A stretch of 30,789 bases of DNA from CAYONP01 sp964405335 (GCA_964405335.1 CAYONP010000074.1:1-30789), one strand, 5' to 3'. Shown: positions 23,081-30,729, numbered from the stretch's first letter. Made by a program: numbers and translations. Notes: generated from the letters alone by a model not told the origin.

Positions 23081-23316
23081 GGTCGACTCCCTATCAGCGC
23101 GGGCCACACGGCGACCCACGCGACGGTCAGGCAGGCCAGCCCGGCGACGAGCCACACCAGCCACGTGCGGCCTGGCGCGACGAGCGCCGCGGCCAGCATC
23201 CGCGCGCCGAGCATCGCGCCGGCGGCGGCGACGATGACTAGGCAGACCCGCTCCCCCGCCGGCACGCGGCGGGGGGCGGGCGCCTGGGGGCGGGGAACGT
23301 TGAGGTGGTCCATCAT
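23065..23316 (-). CDS. Small two-TM membrane protein, 83 aa
   Basis: A Pro/Arg-rich N-terminus is followed by two hydrophobic segments (about 24-45, VCLVIVAAAGAMLGARML..., and 52-74, WLVWLVAGLACLTVAWVAVW). ATG 23316 overlaps the Gp157-like stop (ATGA), and the gene overlaps the next start by 16 nt, so it belongs to the operon. No recognisable family. A second holin-like or envelope-modifying role is possible, but its early position argues against lysis. Confidence 0.6.
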   Translation of the reverse strand: MMDHLNVPRPQAPAPRRVPAGERVCLVIVAAAGAMLGARMLAAALVAPGRTWLVWLVAGLACLTVAWVAVWPALIGSRPCRPS

Positions 23317-23834
23317 CGGATCCGCAGGTGCTTGCCCTGCGTCACGACGGCGAACGTCACCTGCTGCGGGTTGGTCTTCCAGGTGGCGATGACGGCCCGA
23401 CTGTCGACCTTCGGAACCATCTCGCCGAAGCCGGCTTCAACCGCGGCCCGCTCGTCCATCTCGGCGATGCTCGGCGGACTGGCCTGAAGGGCTAGGGTGT
23501 ACTGCTCGCCCTTGACCTTCTCCAGGCCGGCGCGGTCCATGCAGGCCAGGGCGTAGCCCTTGAGGCGGCGGGCCGCGTTCTCGGCCACGCGCCGCTTCAT
23601 CGCGAACTCGTCGGCGATCGCCTTGTGGGCCGCCGCCTGGGCTTCGAGGTCACGCACCACCCACGCGATGTCGTCGGCCTTGTCGGCGATATCCGCGTCG
23701 ATGCCGCTGAGCACCGCGGCCAGGTTGGCCTCGCGCTCGGCATGGTCGGCCGGTTCACCCTCCTCGTCGGCGACGCGCAGGAGCGCCTCGATCAGCTCGC
23801 AGCGGATGCCGCTCAGGTCATAGAGGCTGGTCAT
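23313..23834 (-). CDS. Gp157-like protein (Siphovirus Gp157 family), 173 aa
   Basis: Matches the Gp157 pattern: short start (MTSLYDLSG), an acidic helix with a Glu/Asp motif (EEGEPADHAEREANLAAVLS), a long charged helix with Lys (DKADDIAWVVRDLEAQAAAH), then KGYALACMDRAGLEKVKGEQ and a C-terminal G-K-x-L-R-I-R. The family is linked to resistance against phage-like attack and is often near recombination genes. ATG 23834 has GGAGGAGTAGC; the open frame above it is not coding. It is next to the ATPase and the SSB-like protein. Confidence 0.8.
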   Translation of the reverse strand: MTSLYDLSGIRCELIEALLRVADEEGEPADHAEREANLAAVLSGIDADIADKADDIAWVVRDLEAQAAAHKAIADEFAMKRRVAENAARRLKGYALACMDRAGLEKVKGEQYTLALQASPPSIAEMDERAAVEAGFGEMVPKVDSRAVIATWKTNPQQVTFAVVTQGKHLRIR

Positions 23835-23835
23835 G

Positions 23836-24363
23836 CTACTCCTCCACGAACGGGTCGGTCCCGCTGTCGTCATCGAAGTCGTTGGGCATGTTGCGCCTGG
23901 CCTGCTCGCCACCACCGGCGTCGGCGTAGACCGCCGCGGTGATCACGAAGTCGTTGCCGTCGGTCTCCTCAACCACCTTGCCGGTCTCGCGGTCCACGAA
24001 GGCGGTGCGGAGGGAGATGCGAGCCGTCGGCGGCAAGCCGAGCAGGAAGCAGCCGTCATCGCTGATCGGGCCGCTGTACTTGACCAGGCCGTCGCCGGTG
24101 TCCGGCCAGAGGCTGGCCAGCTCGACCTGCTCGACACCGGCGCGGGTCTCGCAGTCGAGCATCGCGAGGGCCACCGGGTGGTTCTCACTGGTCTTGCGCG
24201 AGTTCTTGATCACCCGACAGACCGACTTGGCGCCGACCCCGATGCGCACCCGCGCGGCCGGGGTCAGCGGGCCGGCGAAGACGGCCTCACCGGGCGTTTT
24301 GCCCTTGGCGAGGAACGCGATGCGGGGGTACTTGGTCTTCGAACGTCCGTTGTCGTTTGCCAT
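23836..24363 (-). CDS. Unknown replication-module protein with SSB-like acidic tail, 175 aa
   Basis: The first 150 residues are beta-rich, but I do not recognise the fold. The C-terminus is strongly acidic and ends DFDDDSGTDPFVEE, close to the acidic tip with a terminal Pro-Phe by which single-stranded DNA-binding proteins recruit partners (here the Phe is four from the end). It lies between a RecA-fold ATPase and a Gp157-like protein, where phages often keep SSB. An SSB or DNA-annealing role is plausible; this rests on tail and position. Confidence 0.5.
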   Translation of the reverse strand: MANDNGRSKTKYPRIAFLAKGKTPGEAVFAGPLTPAARVRIGVGAKSVCRVIKNSRKTSENHPVALAMLDCETRAGVEQVELASLWPDTGDGLVKYSGPISDDGCFLLGLPPTARISLRTAFVDRETGKVVEETDGNDFVITAAVYADAGGGEQARRNMPNDFDDDSGTDPFVEE

Positions 24364-24364
24364 G

Positions 24365-25735
24365 CTACACCTCTTCCAGTTCGGCCAGCCGGGCTTCCGC
24401 CTCGGTCAGTGCCATGTCCAGGTCGTCGAGCACGTCGTCGAACTCGAGCAGGTTGCCGGCCTTGACGGCGGCATCGCGCAGCTCGGCGACGAGCTTCAGC
24501 GCCTCGCCGCTGTCGGCCAGTCGGGCATGGGCGAGGAGCCGCAGACCGGTCAGGCGGCGCGTGATCGGGTGTCCGTCGGGGAGCAAGCCGGCCTCGATCG
24601 CGGCGTTCCACGCGCCGTCGGCGCTGAACAGGTCCGGCTCGTCCCGCGCGTTGAGATAGCGCTCGGATAGGTCGGCCGCGACCTCGAGCCGATCGACGGC
24701 GAGTTGCCGGCACCGCTCGATCGCCGGCCAGCTCGCGCCGGTCTTGCGCAGGCGGTTGGTCTGCACCGCGGCATCGCGGTCGGCGTCAATCTGCTCGAGC
24801 GTCTCGACGCTGCCGCAGTGGTCGTAGCGGCCGGTCAGGTTGGCCACCGTCTCGTGGTCGGACTTGGCCGGCTCGTCGGTCTGCGGCTCCGGCGCCGGTG
24901 TCTCGACCGGCTTGCCGTTGGCCTCGGCCTTGGGCTTGCCGCGCCGCCTCGGCGGCTCGGGTTCGGGCTCCGGTTCCGGCTCGGGAGCCGCCGCTTGCTC
25001 GATCTCCGGCTCAGTCACCGGCTCGACCTGCGCCCCGTCGCCCTGCTCCTGGATCCACCCGCGGAGGGTGTCGGCAAGCGCCGGATCGCCGGGCTGGAAC
25101 TCCTGCCCGTCAAGGTCGGCGCAGCGGGTTTTGCTGGCGCTGACCACGTGCGCATGGTCAAGGTCGAGCACCACGTCGAACTCGTAGTCGATGCCGTGGC
25201 GCTGGTCAGGTCCGACGCCGACCTTGACCGGCTTGCGGCCCTCTATGGCCCATTCGGTCTTGGCCCGCATGGTCGCGATGATGTGGAGGTTGGATCCGAG
25301 CATCGACTCGACCAACGCCCGGTGCAGAGGCGTTACGTCGGCCCAGCCGGACCAGTTGTTGTCGCCCTTCTTGAGGCGGTCGACCAGCTCGAGGGCGCCG
25401 CCCTTGCCGGACCAGGCGTGGCTCAGGCTGTCGATGACGAGCAGCTCAAAACCCGACTGAGCCGCATCGTCGATGGCCTTGATGTAGTGCTTCGGGTGGT
25501 AGTCCCGAAGCGGGGCCATGGCGAACTCGAACGGCCGGCCACTGTAGCGGCGGCTGCTGCCCTGCTCCGTGTCGAGCAGCGCGATGCGCTCGGCCGCGGC
25601 CGGGTCGCCCGGCTTGATGCCGAGCAGTTGGTGAGCCAGCAGCAGGCTGGTGTAGGTCTTGCCGGACCCGCTCGGTCCGACGAGGGCAAGCCGGAGCTTG
25701 ATGCCCTTGCGGGTGGCGCGCTTGAACAGGCTCAT
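24365..25735 (-). CDS. RecA-fold AAA ATPase (Sak4-type recombinase-like), 456 aa
   Basis: P-loop GPSGSGKT (20-27) and Walker B LLVID (98-102) sit in a small RecA-like core (1-230). Such ATPases (Sak4-like) pair with SSB and Gp157 in phage recombination. Residues about 240-295 are a low-complexity Glu/Pro linker. Residues about 295-456 are an additional helical region (HCGSVETLEQIDADRDAAVQ ... LAELEEV) that I do not recognise. That makes the protein about twice the length of a minimal Sak4. ATG 25735 overlaps the preceding stop. Confidence 0.75.
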   Translation of the reverse strand: MSLFKRATRKGIKLRLALVGPSGSGKTYTSLLLAHQLLGIKPGDPAAAERIALLDTEQGSSRRYSGRPFEFAMAPLRDYHPKHYIKAIDDAAQSGFELLVIDSLSHAWSGKGGALELVDRLKKGDNNWSGWADVTPLHRALVESMLGSNLHIIATMRAKTEWAIEGRKPVKVGVGPDQRHGIDYEFDVVLDLDHAHVVSASKTRCADLDGQEFQPGDPALADTLRGWIQEQGDGAQVEPVTEPEIEQAAAPEPEPEPEPEPPRRRGKPKAEANGKPVETPAPEPQTDEPAKSDHETVANLTGRYDHCGSVETLEQIDADRDAAVQTNRLRKTGASWPAIERCRQLAVDRLEVAADLSERYLNARDEPDLFSADGAWNAAIEAGLLPDGHPITRRLTGLRLLAHARLADSGEALKLVAELRDAAVKAGNLLEFDDVLDDLDMALTEAEARLAELEEV

Positions 25736-26067
25736 CGCGCACCTCCCTGGTAGTCGAAGCCCTCCTCGCTCAGCAGCCGGGCGACCGACCCGAGGGCGTT
25801 GTGGTCATGCTCGCGCGCGGCCTCGATCGCGAACCGGCCGATCCGGTGCTGCGACAGGCGGTGCAGCCGCTCGATCGCCGGCGCCGCCGCGGCGCAGATG
25901 CGCACGACGTGGAGCTGTGTGTCCAGCCCCGCGCCGAGGTTGAGCAGGCCGAGGTCGGCCATGGTCTGCCGGAGTTGCAGATCGTCGATGACCGCCTGGG
26001 CGAACTCCGCCACCGTGCTGCTCTGCGGCAGCGGCAGCGGGGTGATGATGTCGAACAGGTCAGTCAT
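25732..26067 (-). CDS. Unknown early protein, 111 aa
   Basis: Helical and Ala/Leu-rich, with no recognised domain. The N-terminal 20 residues are non-polar (MTDLFDIITPLPLPQ), followed by a helix (TVAEFAQAVIDDLQLRQTMA) and a C-terminal part with several His residues. A GAGGTGACCAACG site precedes ATG 26067. It is coupled to the ATPase gene by an ATGA overlap, so it may be an accessory factor of the recombination group. Confidence 0.5.
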   Translation of the reverse strand: MTDLFDIITPLPLPQSSTVAEFAQAVIDDLQLRQTMADLGLLNLGAGLDTQLHVVRICAAAAPAIERLHRLSQHRIGRFAIEAAREHDHNALGSVARLLSEEGFDYQGGAR

Positions 26068-26251
26068 CGTTGGTCACCTCTTCCGGCTCGCGCGCCGGCT
26101 CCGGTCGGGTGAAGATGTAGCGGGCGCCGCGCGGGTCGTCGGGGTCGTCGACCTGCTCGGCCTCGCCATTGCGCAGCATGGCCAGCAGCTTGTCGGCGAC
26201 CAGCCGATTGGCCACGTCGCCGACCTGCTCGAAACCGTCAGGCCGCGGCAT
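26060..26251 (-). CDS. Small unknown early protein, 63 aa
   Basis: A short hydrophilic protein (EQVGDVANRLVADKLLAMLR, then acidic residues) that overlaps both neighbours: 14 nt with the upstream gene and 8 nt with the downstream gene. A near-perfect GGGAGGT site lies 6 nt before ATG 26251, which supports real translation. No domain was recognised. Confidence 0.5.
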   Translation of the reverse strand: MPRPDGFEQVGDVANRLVADKLLAMLRNGEAEQVDDPDDPRGARYIFTRPEPAREPEEVTNDD

Positions 26252-26747
26252 GAGCCACCTCCCGCCGGCGGATGACCGCCTGCAACAGCGCGGTCGCCGC
26301 GCAGATGGCGTGGCCCCGGTGGGTCTCGCGCCAGTCGTCGCAGGCGTCGTTGAGCATCAAGGTCGTGGCGCCGTCGAGCGCCCGGCCGTGGTTCGGTTCG
26401 AGGCGCAGCAGCATCCCGAGCGCGGCCAGTTCGTCGAGCGGCTCGGCCGCGCGGTGCAGCCACAGGTCGGCGTCATAGGGGTCGTGGCCGGGTGTCGCCT
26501 CGGCCAGCGCGTGGGTGCCCTCGATCAGGCCGACCATCGGGTGACGCAGCACCTGTAGACACTCGGCCCAGCGACCAACGTCCTGCAGGTGGCGCTTGGC
26601 GTCGACCAGCCGGTCGACCAGCGCGGCGGGCGGCAGGGGAGCCGCCAGCAACTCCTCGACCAGTTCGTCGAGGTCATGGCATCGCACGCCGTCGGGCGGC
26701 GGTTGACAGAGCCGCCCCGGCGCGCTACGATGCGCGCAGACAATCAT
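26238..26747 (-). CDS. Unknown early protein, 169 aa
   Basis: All-helical by eye, with Leu/Ala-rich amphipathic stretches (DELVEELLAAPLPPAALVDR; EPLDELAALGMLLRLEPNHG) and several His/Cys residues at the N-terminus (CAHRSAPGRLCQPPPDGVRC) that could bind a metal. ATG 26747 has GGAAGGTAAGACG upstream. It belongs to the leftward early operon. No family was recognised. Confidence 0.5.
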   Translation of the reverse strand: MIVCAHRSAPGRLCQPPPDGVRCHDLDELVEELLAAPLPPAALVDRLVDAKRHLQDVGRWAECLQVLRHPMVGLIEGTHALAEATPGHDPYDADLWLHRAAEPLDELAALGMLLRLEPNHGRALDGATTLMLNDACDDWRETHRGHAICAATALLQAVIRRREVAHAAA

Positions 26748-26751
26748 CGTC

Positions 26752-27000
26752 TTACCTTCCCGCGGCCTCCGGCTTGTCCCCGGAGGTCGCGTCGTCCAGG
26801 ATGACCAGCAGGTGCTGGTCGCAGCAGGCCAGGCGCGCGCGCCCGACCCTCCCCAAGGTGGCCTCGAAGGCGTCCATGACGTCCTCCTTCGGCCAGTAGC
26901 CAGCCCCCTGCTCGGCGTACCACTCGCCCGCGGTCTGACGTGCGTCGCGCGCCGTCGCGACGCGCACCGTGGTGACCGTCGGGGGTGTGTTGCGGACCAT
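26752..27000 (-). CDS. Small unknown early protein, 82 aa
   Basis: A mixed alpha/beta small protein (VTTVRVATARDARQTAGEWY ... RARLACCDQHLLVILDDAT). GGAGTGACGC precedes ATG 27000. Spacing to both neighbours is 3-4 nt, consistent with co-translation. A small anti-host or anti-defence factor would suit its early position, but nothing in the sequence proves it. Confidence 0.5.
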   Translation of the reverse strand: MVRNTPPTVTTVRVATARDARQTAGEWYAEQGAGYWPKEDVMDAFEATLGRVGRARLACCDQHLLVILDDATSGDKPEAAGR

Positions 27001-27003
27001 GCG

Positions 27004-27531
27004 TCACTCCAACGGCAGCGCGAGCTGCGCGCCGGCGGAATGGGCCAGGGCGAGGTCGTTGACCAGATCGGCGAGGTTCACCGCGTCGGCCAACCGCTTG
27101 CGGGCCTGCTTGAGCTGCTCGGCCGCGCTCTCCCACATGCCCTCGTCGCCGTTGAGCTGCGCGTTAACGAGCAGCTCGGTCACGTCGCCGAGGCAGACCT
27201 CGAGGTGCTTCGCGCGATCGATGGCCGGGCGGTTCTGAGCGTAGTTGCTGATTCGCGCCACCGCGCGCCGCCGCTTGGCCGCGGCGAGCGCCTGGCGCAG
27301 GTCGGCCAGCCGCGTCGAGATGCTGGTCAGCCGGCCCTGTTCGCGCAGCGGCTCCTCGACCCGCTCGAGCCGCGAACGCTCGGCGCTCAGCTCGGCGATG
27401 CGCTCCTCGATCTGCTCGATGTCGTCGGCCGAGACGGTCTCGCTCAACGATCGCAGGCGCCGCATGAAGGCGTCGAGGTCGACCTCCGGCCCGTCGCCGA
27501 TACTGATCGTCGCGCTCAGTTCGTCGCTCAT
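27004..27531 (-). CDS. Coiled-coil early protein, 175 aa, unknown function
   Basis: A long amphipathic coiled coil (about 35-95, ADDIEQIEERIAELSAERSR...) is followed by a second helical region (REQGRLTSISTRLADLRQAL...). No catalytic motif is visible. ATG 27531 overlaps the preceding stop (ATGA). Phage proteins like this often act as inhibitors or assembly factors; I do not recognise the family. Confidence 0.5.
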   Translation of the reverse strand: MSDELSATISIGDGPEVDLDAFMRRLRSLSETVSADDIEQIEERIAELSAERSRLERVEEPLREQGRLTSISTRLADLRQALAAAKRRRAVARISNYAQNRPAIDRAKHLEVCLGDVTELLVNAQLNGDEGMWESAAEQLKQARKRLADAVNLADLVNDLALAHSAGAQLALPLE

Positions 27532-27776
27532 GCGTATTCCTGTTCCGCGAACTCGGGGTAGTGCTCGGGGGCGAGTTCGCCGACGCCGTACCGAGCCTCA
27601 AGCGCGGCCAGGCCCTCGGTGATGACCAGCCGCGCTGCGTCAGACCAGCTCCGGACCAACGCGCGCATCGATGGCACGTTGGCCAGAGCCGGTACCAGGT
27701 CGGTGATACGCTGGTCGTCCTCTGGCGGCAGGTAGATCTGCCGCTGAACCAGCCGCCTCTCGTCGCTGTTGGCCAC
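27528..27776 (-). CDS. First gene of the leftward early operon; possible ribbon-helix-helix regulator, 82 aa
   Basis: Starts at GTG 27776 behind AGGAG; the frame is open further upstream, but that part covers the operator region. The N-terminus (RRLVQRQIYLPPEDDQRITD) has the beta-strand pattern of ribbon-helix-helix proteins, followed by helices (SWSDAARLVITEGLAALEAR). As the first leftward gene opposite the repressor it holds the Cro position, so a Cro-like regulator is a reasonable guess. Confidence 0.5.
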   Translation of the reverse strand: MANSDERRLVQRQIYLPPEDDQRITDLVPALANVPSMRALVRSWSDAARLVITEGLAALEARYGVGELAPEHYPEFAEQEYA

Positions 27777-27786
27777 TGACTGCTCC

Positions 27787-27804
27787 TGTCCTGTGACTAG
27801 GACA
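27787..27804. promoter_or_regulatory. Inverted repeat, candidate operator 2
   Basis: Arms TGTCCT / AGGACA with a 6-nt centre. The left half on the minus strand (CACAGGACA) resembles the CACAGGAACA half of the operator at 27817. It lies between the start region and the ribosome site of the first leftward gene. A repressor or Cro-like protein is the likely ligand. Confidence 0.45.
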
Positions 27805-27809
27805 ACCTC

Positions 27810-27838
27810 ACTCTGCCACAGGAACACCTGTGTGTCAA
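27810..27838 (-). promoter_or_regulatory. Leftward early promoter with operator in its spacer
   Basis: A perfect -35 TTGACA (27838-27833) and a weaker -10 CAGAGT (27815-27810) are 17 nt apart. The spacer is filled by a perfect inverted repeat CACAGG-AACA-CCTGTG (27817-27832). A repressor bound there would block RNA polymerase directly, as expected for the main lytic promoter of a temperate phage. Confidence 0.55.
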
Positions 27839-27877
27839 GCAGATTGCATCCGTGCCAGTAACAGTTTCGTAAGGCTC

Positions 27878-27906
27878 TTGACTTTGTGTCCGGCAGGCTG
27901 CACACT
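27878..27906 (+). promoter_or_regulatory. Candidate promoter for the repressor gene
   Basis: -35 TTGACT (27878-27883) and -10 CACACT (27901-27906) are 17 nt apart on the plus strand, about 50 nt before the repressor ATG. The -10 is weak (3 of 6), similar to that of the leftward promoter. No second operator overlaps it clearly. Confidence 0.4.
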
Positions 27907-27958
27907 CGCTGCGCTAGGCGGGGAACAGGCGGGCGATAGGCAGGGCGCAGACTGGACT

Positions 27959-28740
27959 ATGGCTGAGCTAGGCGCGGCAATACGCCAGACTAGGCAATTG
28001 GCAGGCTGGACGCAGGTTGAGGCTGCCGAACGCACAGGCGTGGACAAGGGGAACCTGTCGAAGAGAGAGACGGGCCGGCTCAATGTGCCGCATCCGGAGA
28101 TCGAGCGGTGGGTCGCGGCAACCGGTATTCCGCTGGTCGTGACCCCTGCCGGCTGGTCGGTCTACGCGCCGCCGACGCAGGAGCTGCCCTNNNNNNNNNN
28201 NNNNNNNNNNNNNNNNNNNNNNNNNNNNNNNNNNNNNNNNNNNNNNNNNNNNNNNNNNNNNNNNNNNNNNNNNNNNNNNNNNNNNNNNNNGTCGTGACCC
28301 CTGCCGGCTGGTCGGTCTACGCGCCGCCGACGCAGGAGCTGCCCTACTACGGCCGCGTGCCGTGTGGCGTGCCGCTGCTCATCGAAGAGGCGGCGCCCGA
28401 GCAGGTCGACCTGGCCGACCTGACCGCCGGCACCTGGCACGACGGGCACAGCTACATGGTCCAGGCCGACGGCGATTCGATGGAGCCGGCCATCCGCGAC
28501 GGCGACTGGCTCGTCGTTCGGCGCTACGGCAATCGCGCGCCGCGGCTGTGGGATATCGCCGTCGCGGTGGTCGAGGGCGAAACGGTCATCGCGCAGGTTC
28601 GGCCGCACCCGGAGCGCGACGACTGGCACACCCTGGGCAAACTGAACGAGCGCTACGCGGTGACGCTCGACGACGGCGACGACGTGCGCCTGATCGGCCA
28701 CGTGGTCGGCAGCCTACGCTGGCGACCAATGCGGGAGTGA
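27959..28740 (+). CDS. Phage repressor: XRE HTH plus S24/LexA-like domain (interrupted by an assembly gap), 208 aa after repair
   Basis: 100 N (28191-28290), flanked by two copies of one 55-mer, split the gene and shift the frame. Removing one copy and the Ns gives one frame of 208 codons from ATG 27959. Residues about 5-55 form a helix-turn-helix (TQVEAAERTGVDKGNLSKRE). Residues about 78-208 are LexA/S24-like, with a Cys84-Gly85 cleavage-type pair (RVPCGVPLL) and Ser122 in GDSMEPAI. The usual catalytic Lys, about 37 residues later, is missing: the stretch reads VEGETVIAQVRPH with Ala160/Gln161. So the fold is kept but self-cleavage may not be. It is divergent to the early operon and is the likely lysogeny repressor. 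Confidence 0.8.
28136..28345. other. Assembly gap (100 N) between identical 55-mers
   Basis: 28136-28190 and 28291-28345 are identical, with exactly 100 N between them. Fifty-five is a common k-mer size in short-read assembly, so the two contigs probably overlap by one k-mer and the Ns are spurious. Collapsing to one copy restores the repressor reading frame. Confidence 0.9.
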
Positions 28741-28743
28741 GCG

Positions 28744-29265
28744 ATGGACTCGCGCAAGATCACATTGACCAACTCGCAGATGCTGGCGATCTGCCTGTGT
28801 GTGGGGATCATCTGTCTGCTGTCGGCCATCGGCATCGGCTACGGCTGGGGCGCGTCGCAGACCGTAGCGCGCCTTGCCGCAGAACAGCCTGCGGCCCCGA
28901 CAGCACCAGCAACGACCAGCGTTCCTGCCGCGCCACCGCCGGCACTTCGTCCACCGCCGACCGAGTTCTCTGGGTTCGGCCCGCCGGCGGTACGCGCCCT
29001 AATCTACCAACCGTCGTTCGATGGGCCACATCGCGGCTTGCTCGGGCAGTACTACTACACGGTCTACGCGGTGGTGCGCAACCTGCAACCAGGCCGCGGC
29101 GACATTAAGGTAGAGGCGCAGCTCATCCGCGATGGCCAAATCATCGGCAGCGCGACCGGATACGCGATCGACGTGCCGCCCAGTTCGGCCAAGCCGGTCA
29201 AGGTAAACGTCGACGTGCCGGACGGCCAGGCCCCGCCGACTCACTGCTTCGTCGTGCCGCGGTGA
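28744..29265 (+). CDS. Membrane-anchored extracytoplasmic protein between repressor and integrase, 173 aa
   Basis: One N-terminal membrane segment (about 12-33, QMLAICLCVGIICLLSAIGI) is followed by a Pro/Ala/Thr linker (about 45-75) and a beta-rich domain (YYTVYAVVRNLQPGRGDIKV ... IDVPPSSAKPVKVNV) that resembles FxLYD-type domains. The anchor, linker and outside-domain arrangement suggests exposure at the cell surface. Located between repressor and integrase, it is likely expressed in the lysogen and could act in superinfection exclusion. GGGAGTGAGCG precedes ATG 28744. Confidence 0.6.
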   Translation: MDSRKITLTNSQMLAICLCVGIICLLSAIGIGYGWGASQTVARLAAEQPAAPTAPATTSVPAAPPPALRPPPTEFSGFGPPAVRALIYQPSFDGPHRGLLGQYYYTVYAVVRNLQPGRGDIKVEAQLIRDGQIIGSATGYAIDVPPSSAKPVKVNVDVPDGQAPPTHCFVVPR

Positions 29266-30689
29266 CCCGCCGCGCGGTCGGCTACTCGCGGGTCAGCACC
29301 GAAGAACAGCGCGACGAGGGCATCTCGCTCGAGGCGCAGGCCGAGCGTGTGCGCGGCTACGTCGTCGGCCACGGGTTCGCGCTGGCCGAGCTGGTCACCG
29401 ACCCCGCCGTGTCGTCGAGCGTTCCCCTGGCCGCACGTCACGGCGGGCGGCGGCTGCTCGAGCTGATCGACGCCGGCGCCGCCGAGCTGGTCGTCGCGGT
29501 GCGGCTCGACCGGCTGTTCCGCAACACCGTCGAGGCCGTCGGCCACGCCTCCGATTGGCAGGAGCATGGCGTTGCGTTGCACCTGCTCGACCTCGGCGGG
29601 CAAGCGGTCGACACCAGCTCGGCCATCGGCCGGCACTTCTTCACGATGATGGCGGCGCAGGCCGAGTTCGAGCGCAACCTCCTGCGCGAGCGCATCCGCG
29701 AGACCATCCGCTACGCCCGCGAGACCGGTATCTACTGGACGCGCCACGTGCCGTTCGGCTACCGCAAGCTCGGCCGCGGCCGACAGGCCCGCTTCGTGCC
29801 CGAGCCGCGGCAGGCCAGCATCGTAGCCGAACTGTTCCGCCGCTACGCCGCCGGCGAGACGACCCACCAGCTCAGTGAGTGGCTGGCTGAGCAGGGCATC
29901 CGCGGCAACGGCGGGGAGCCGTGGCGGTCGACGCCGCTCCGCCGACTGCTCACCAATCCGATCTACCTTGGCTTGTTACACGAGCGGGTCGACGGCCGGC
30001 GCGTGCCGATGCGCCAGGCAACCAACGTCGAGCCGATCATCGACCCGCTGTTGTGGCAGGCGGCACAGGTGCAGGAGCGCGCGCAGCGGGTCGGCGCGCG
30101 GCCGCGGCGCAGCGACTACTCGCCGCTCGCCGGCCACATGGCCTGCGGCCACTGCGGCGCCCGGATGCACACCGTGGTGATGCACAAGGGCGGCACCACG
30201 TATCGCTACTGGCGCTGCGGCAACTACGTCAAGGGTTCGTGCCGACCGCCCTACGTGCGCGACGACACGGCCTGGGAGGTGGTTGCCGATTGGCTGGTCC
30301 GCGACCTCGACCCCGAGCGCATCGCCGCCGAGCTGTCTCGGAGCGACGGCCGCGAGGTTGACCTCGATCGGCGGTTGCTCGACATCGCCGCGCAGCTCGA
30401 GCGCCTGACCGGCGTCTACCTGCGGCAAGAGGCCCGGATGAGCGAGGGGGAGTATCTGCGCCACCGCGGCGAGCTGCTCGATCAGCAGGCGCGATTACTG
30501 ACGGCCAGGACACCCTTGCCCGGTCGCCTGTCGCCGCTGCCGCCCGACGCGGACGAACGCGCGGCCATCCTGGCCGAGATGACCATCTCCGAGCGCCGCG
30601 CTTTGCTCCGCGCCCGCGGGCTGGTCGTGACGGTCACCGGTGGCATCGTGACCGCGGTTGAGGCCATCTCGTCTGGACATGATTTGTAA
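29262..30689 (+). CDS. int: Large serine recombinase (phage integrase), 475 aa
   Basis: The resolvase-type catalytic domain has S12 in YSRVSTEEQ (nucleophile) and RLDRLFRN (81-88), then a recombinase domain (FGYRKLGRGRQARFVPEPRQ...) and a zinc ribbon with C295, C298, C319 and C327 (ACGHCGARM ... RCGNYVKGSC). A coiled-coil stretch follows near 365-410, as expected for integrases that control directionality. It starts at GTG 29262, overlapping the previous stop. It would integrate the phage at a short attachment site without needing host factors. Confidence 0.93.
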   Translation: MTRRAVGYSRVSTEEQRDEGISLEAQAERVRGYVVGHGFALAELVTDPAVSSSVPLAARHGGRRLLELIDAGAAELVVAVRLDRLFRNTVEAVGHASDWQEHGVALHLLDLGGQAVDTSSAIGRHFFTMMAAQAEFERNLLRERIRETIRYARETGIYWTRHVPFGYRKLGRGRQARFVPEPRQASIVAELFRRYAAGETTHQLSEWLAEQGIRGNGGEPWRSTPLRRLLTNPIYLGLLHERVDGRRVPMRQATNVEPIIDPLLWQAAQVQERAQRVGARPRRSDYSPLAGHMACGHCGARMHTVVMHKGGTTYRYWRCGNYVKGSCRPPYVRDDTAWEVVADWLVRDLDPERIAAELSRSDGREVDLDRRLLDIAAQLERLTGVYLRQEARMSEGEYLRHRGELLDQQARLLTARTPLPGRLSPLPPDADERAAILAEMTISERRALLRARGLVVTVTGGIVTAVEAISSGHDL

Positions 30690-30699
30690 CCTAGATGCC

Positions 30700-30729
30700 T
30701 CGACTAATACACACGCAGGTGTGTACAAT
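30700..30729 (+). promoter_or_regulatory. Promoter with operator-like inverted repeat in its spacer (right end)
   Basis: -35 TCGACT (30700-30705, 4 of 6) and -10 TACAAT (30724-30729, 5 of 6) are 18 nt apart. A perfect 7-bp inverted repeat TACACAC-GCAG-GTGTGTA (30708-30725) fills the spacer and touches the -10. Its sequence ACACAC..AGGTGT resembles the leftward operator (minus strand ACACACAGGTGT). It may be a second site of the same repressor. Confidence 0.45.
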
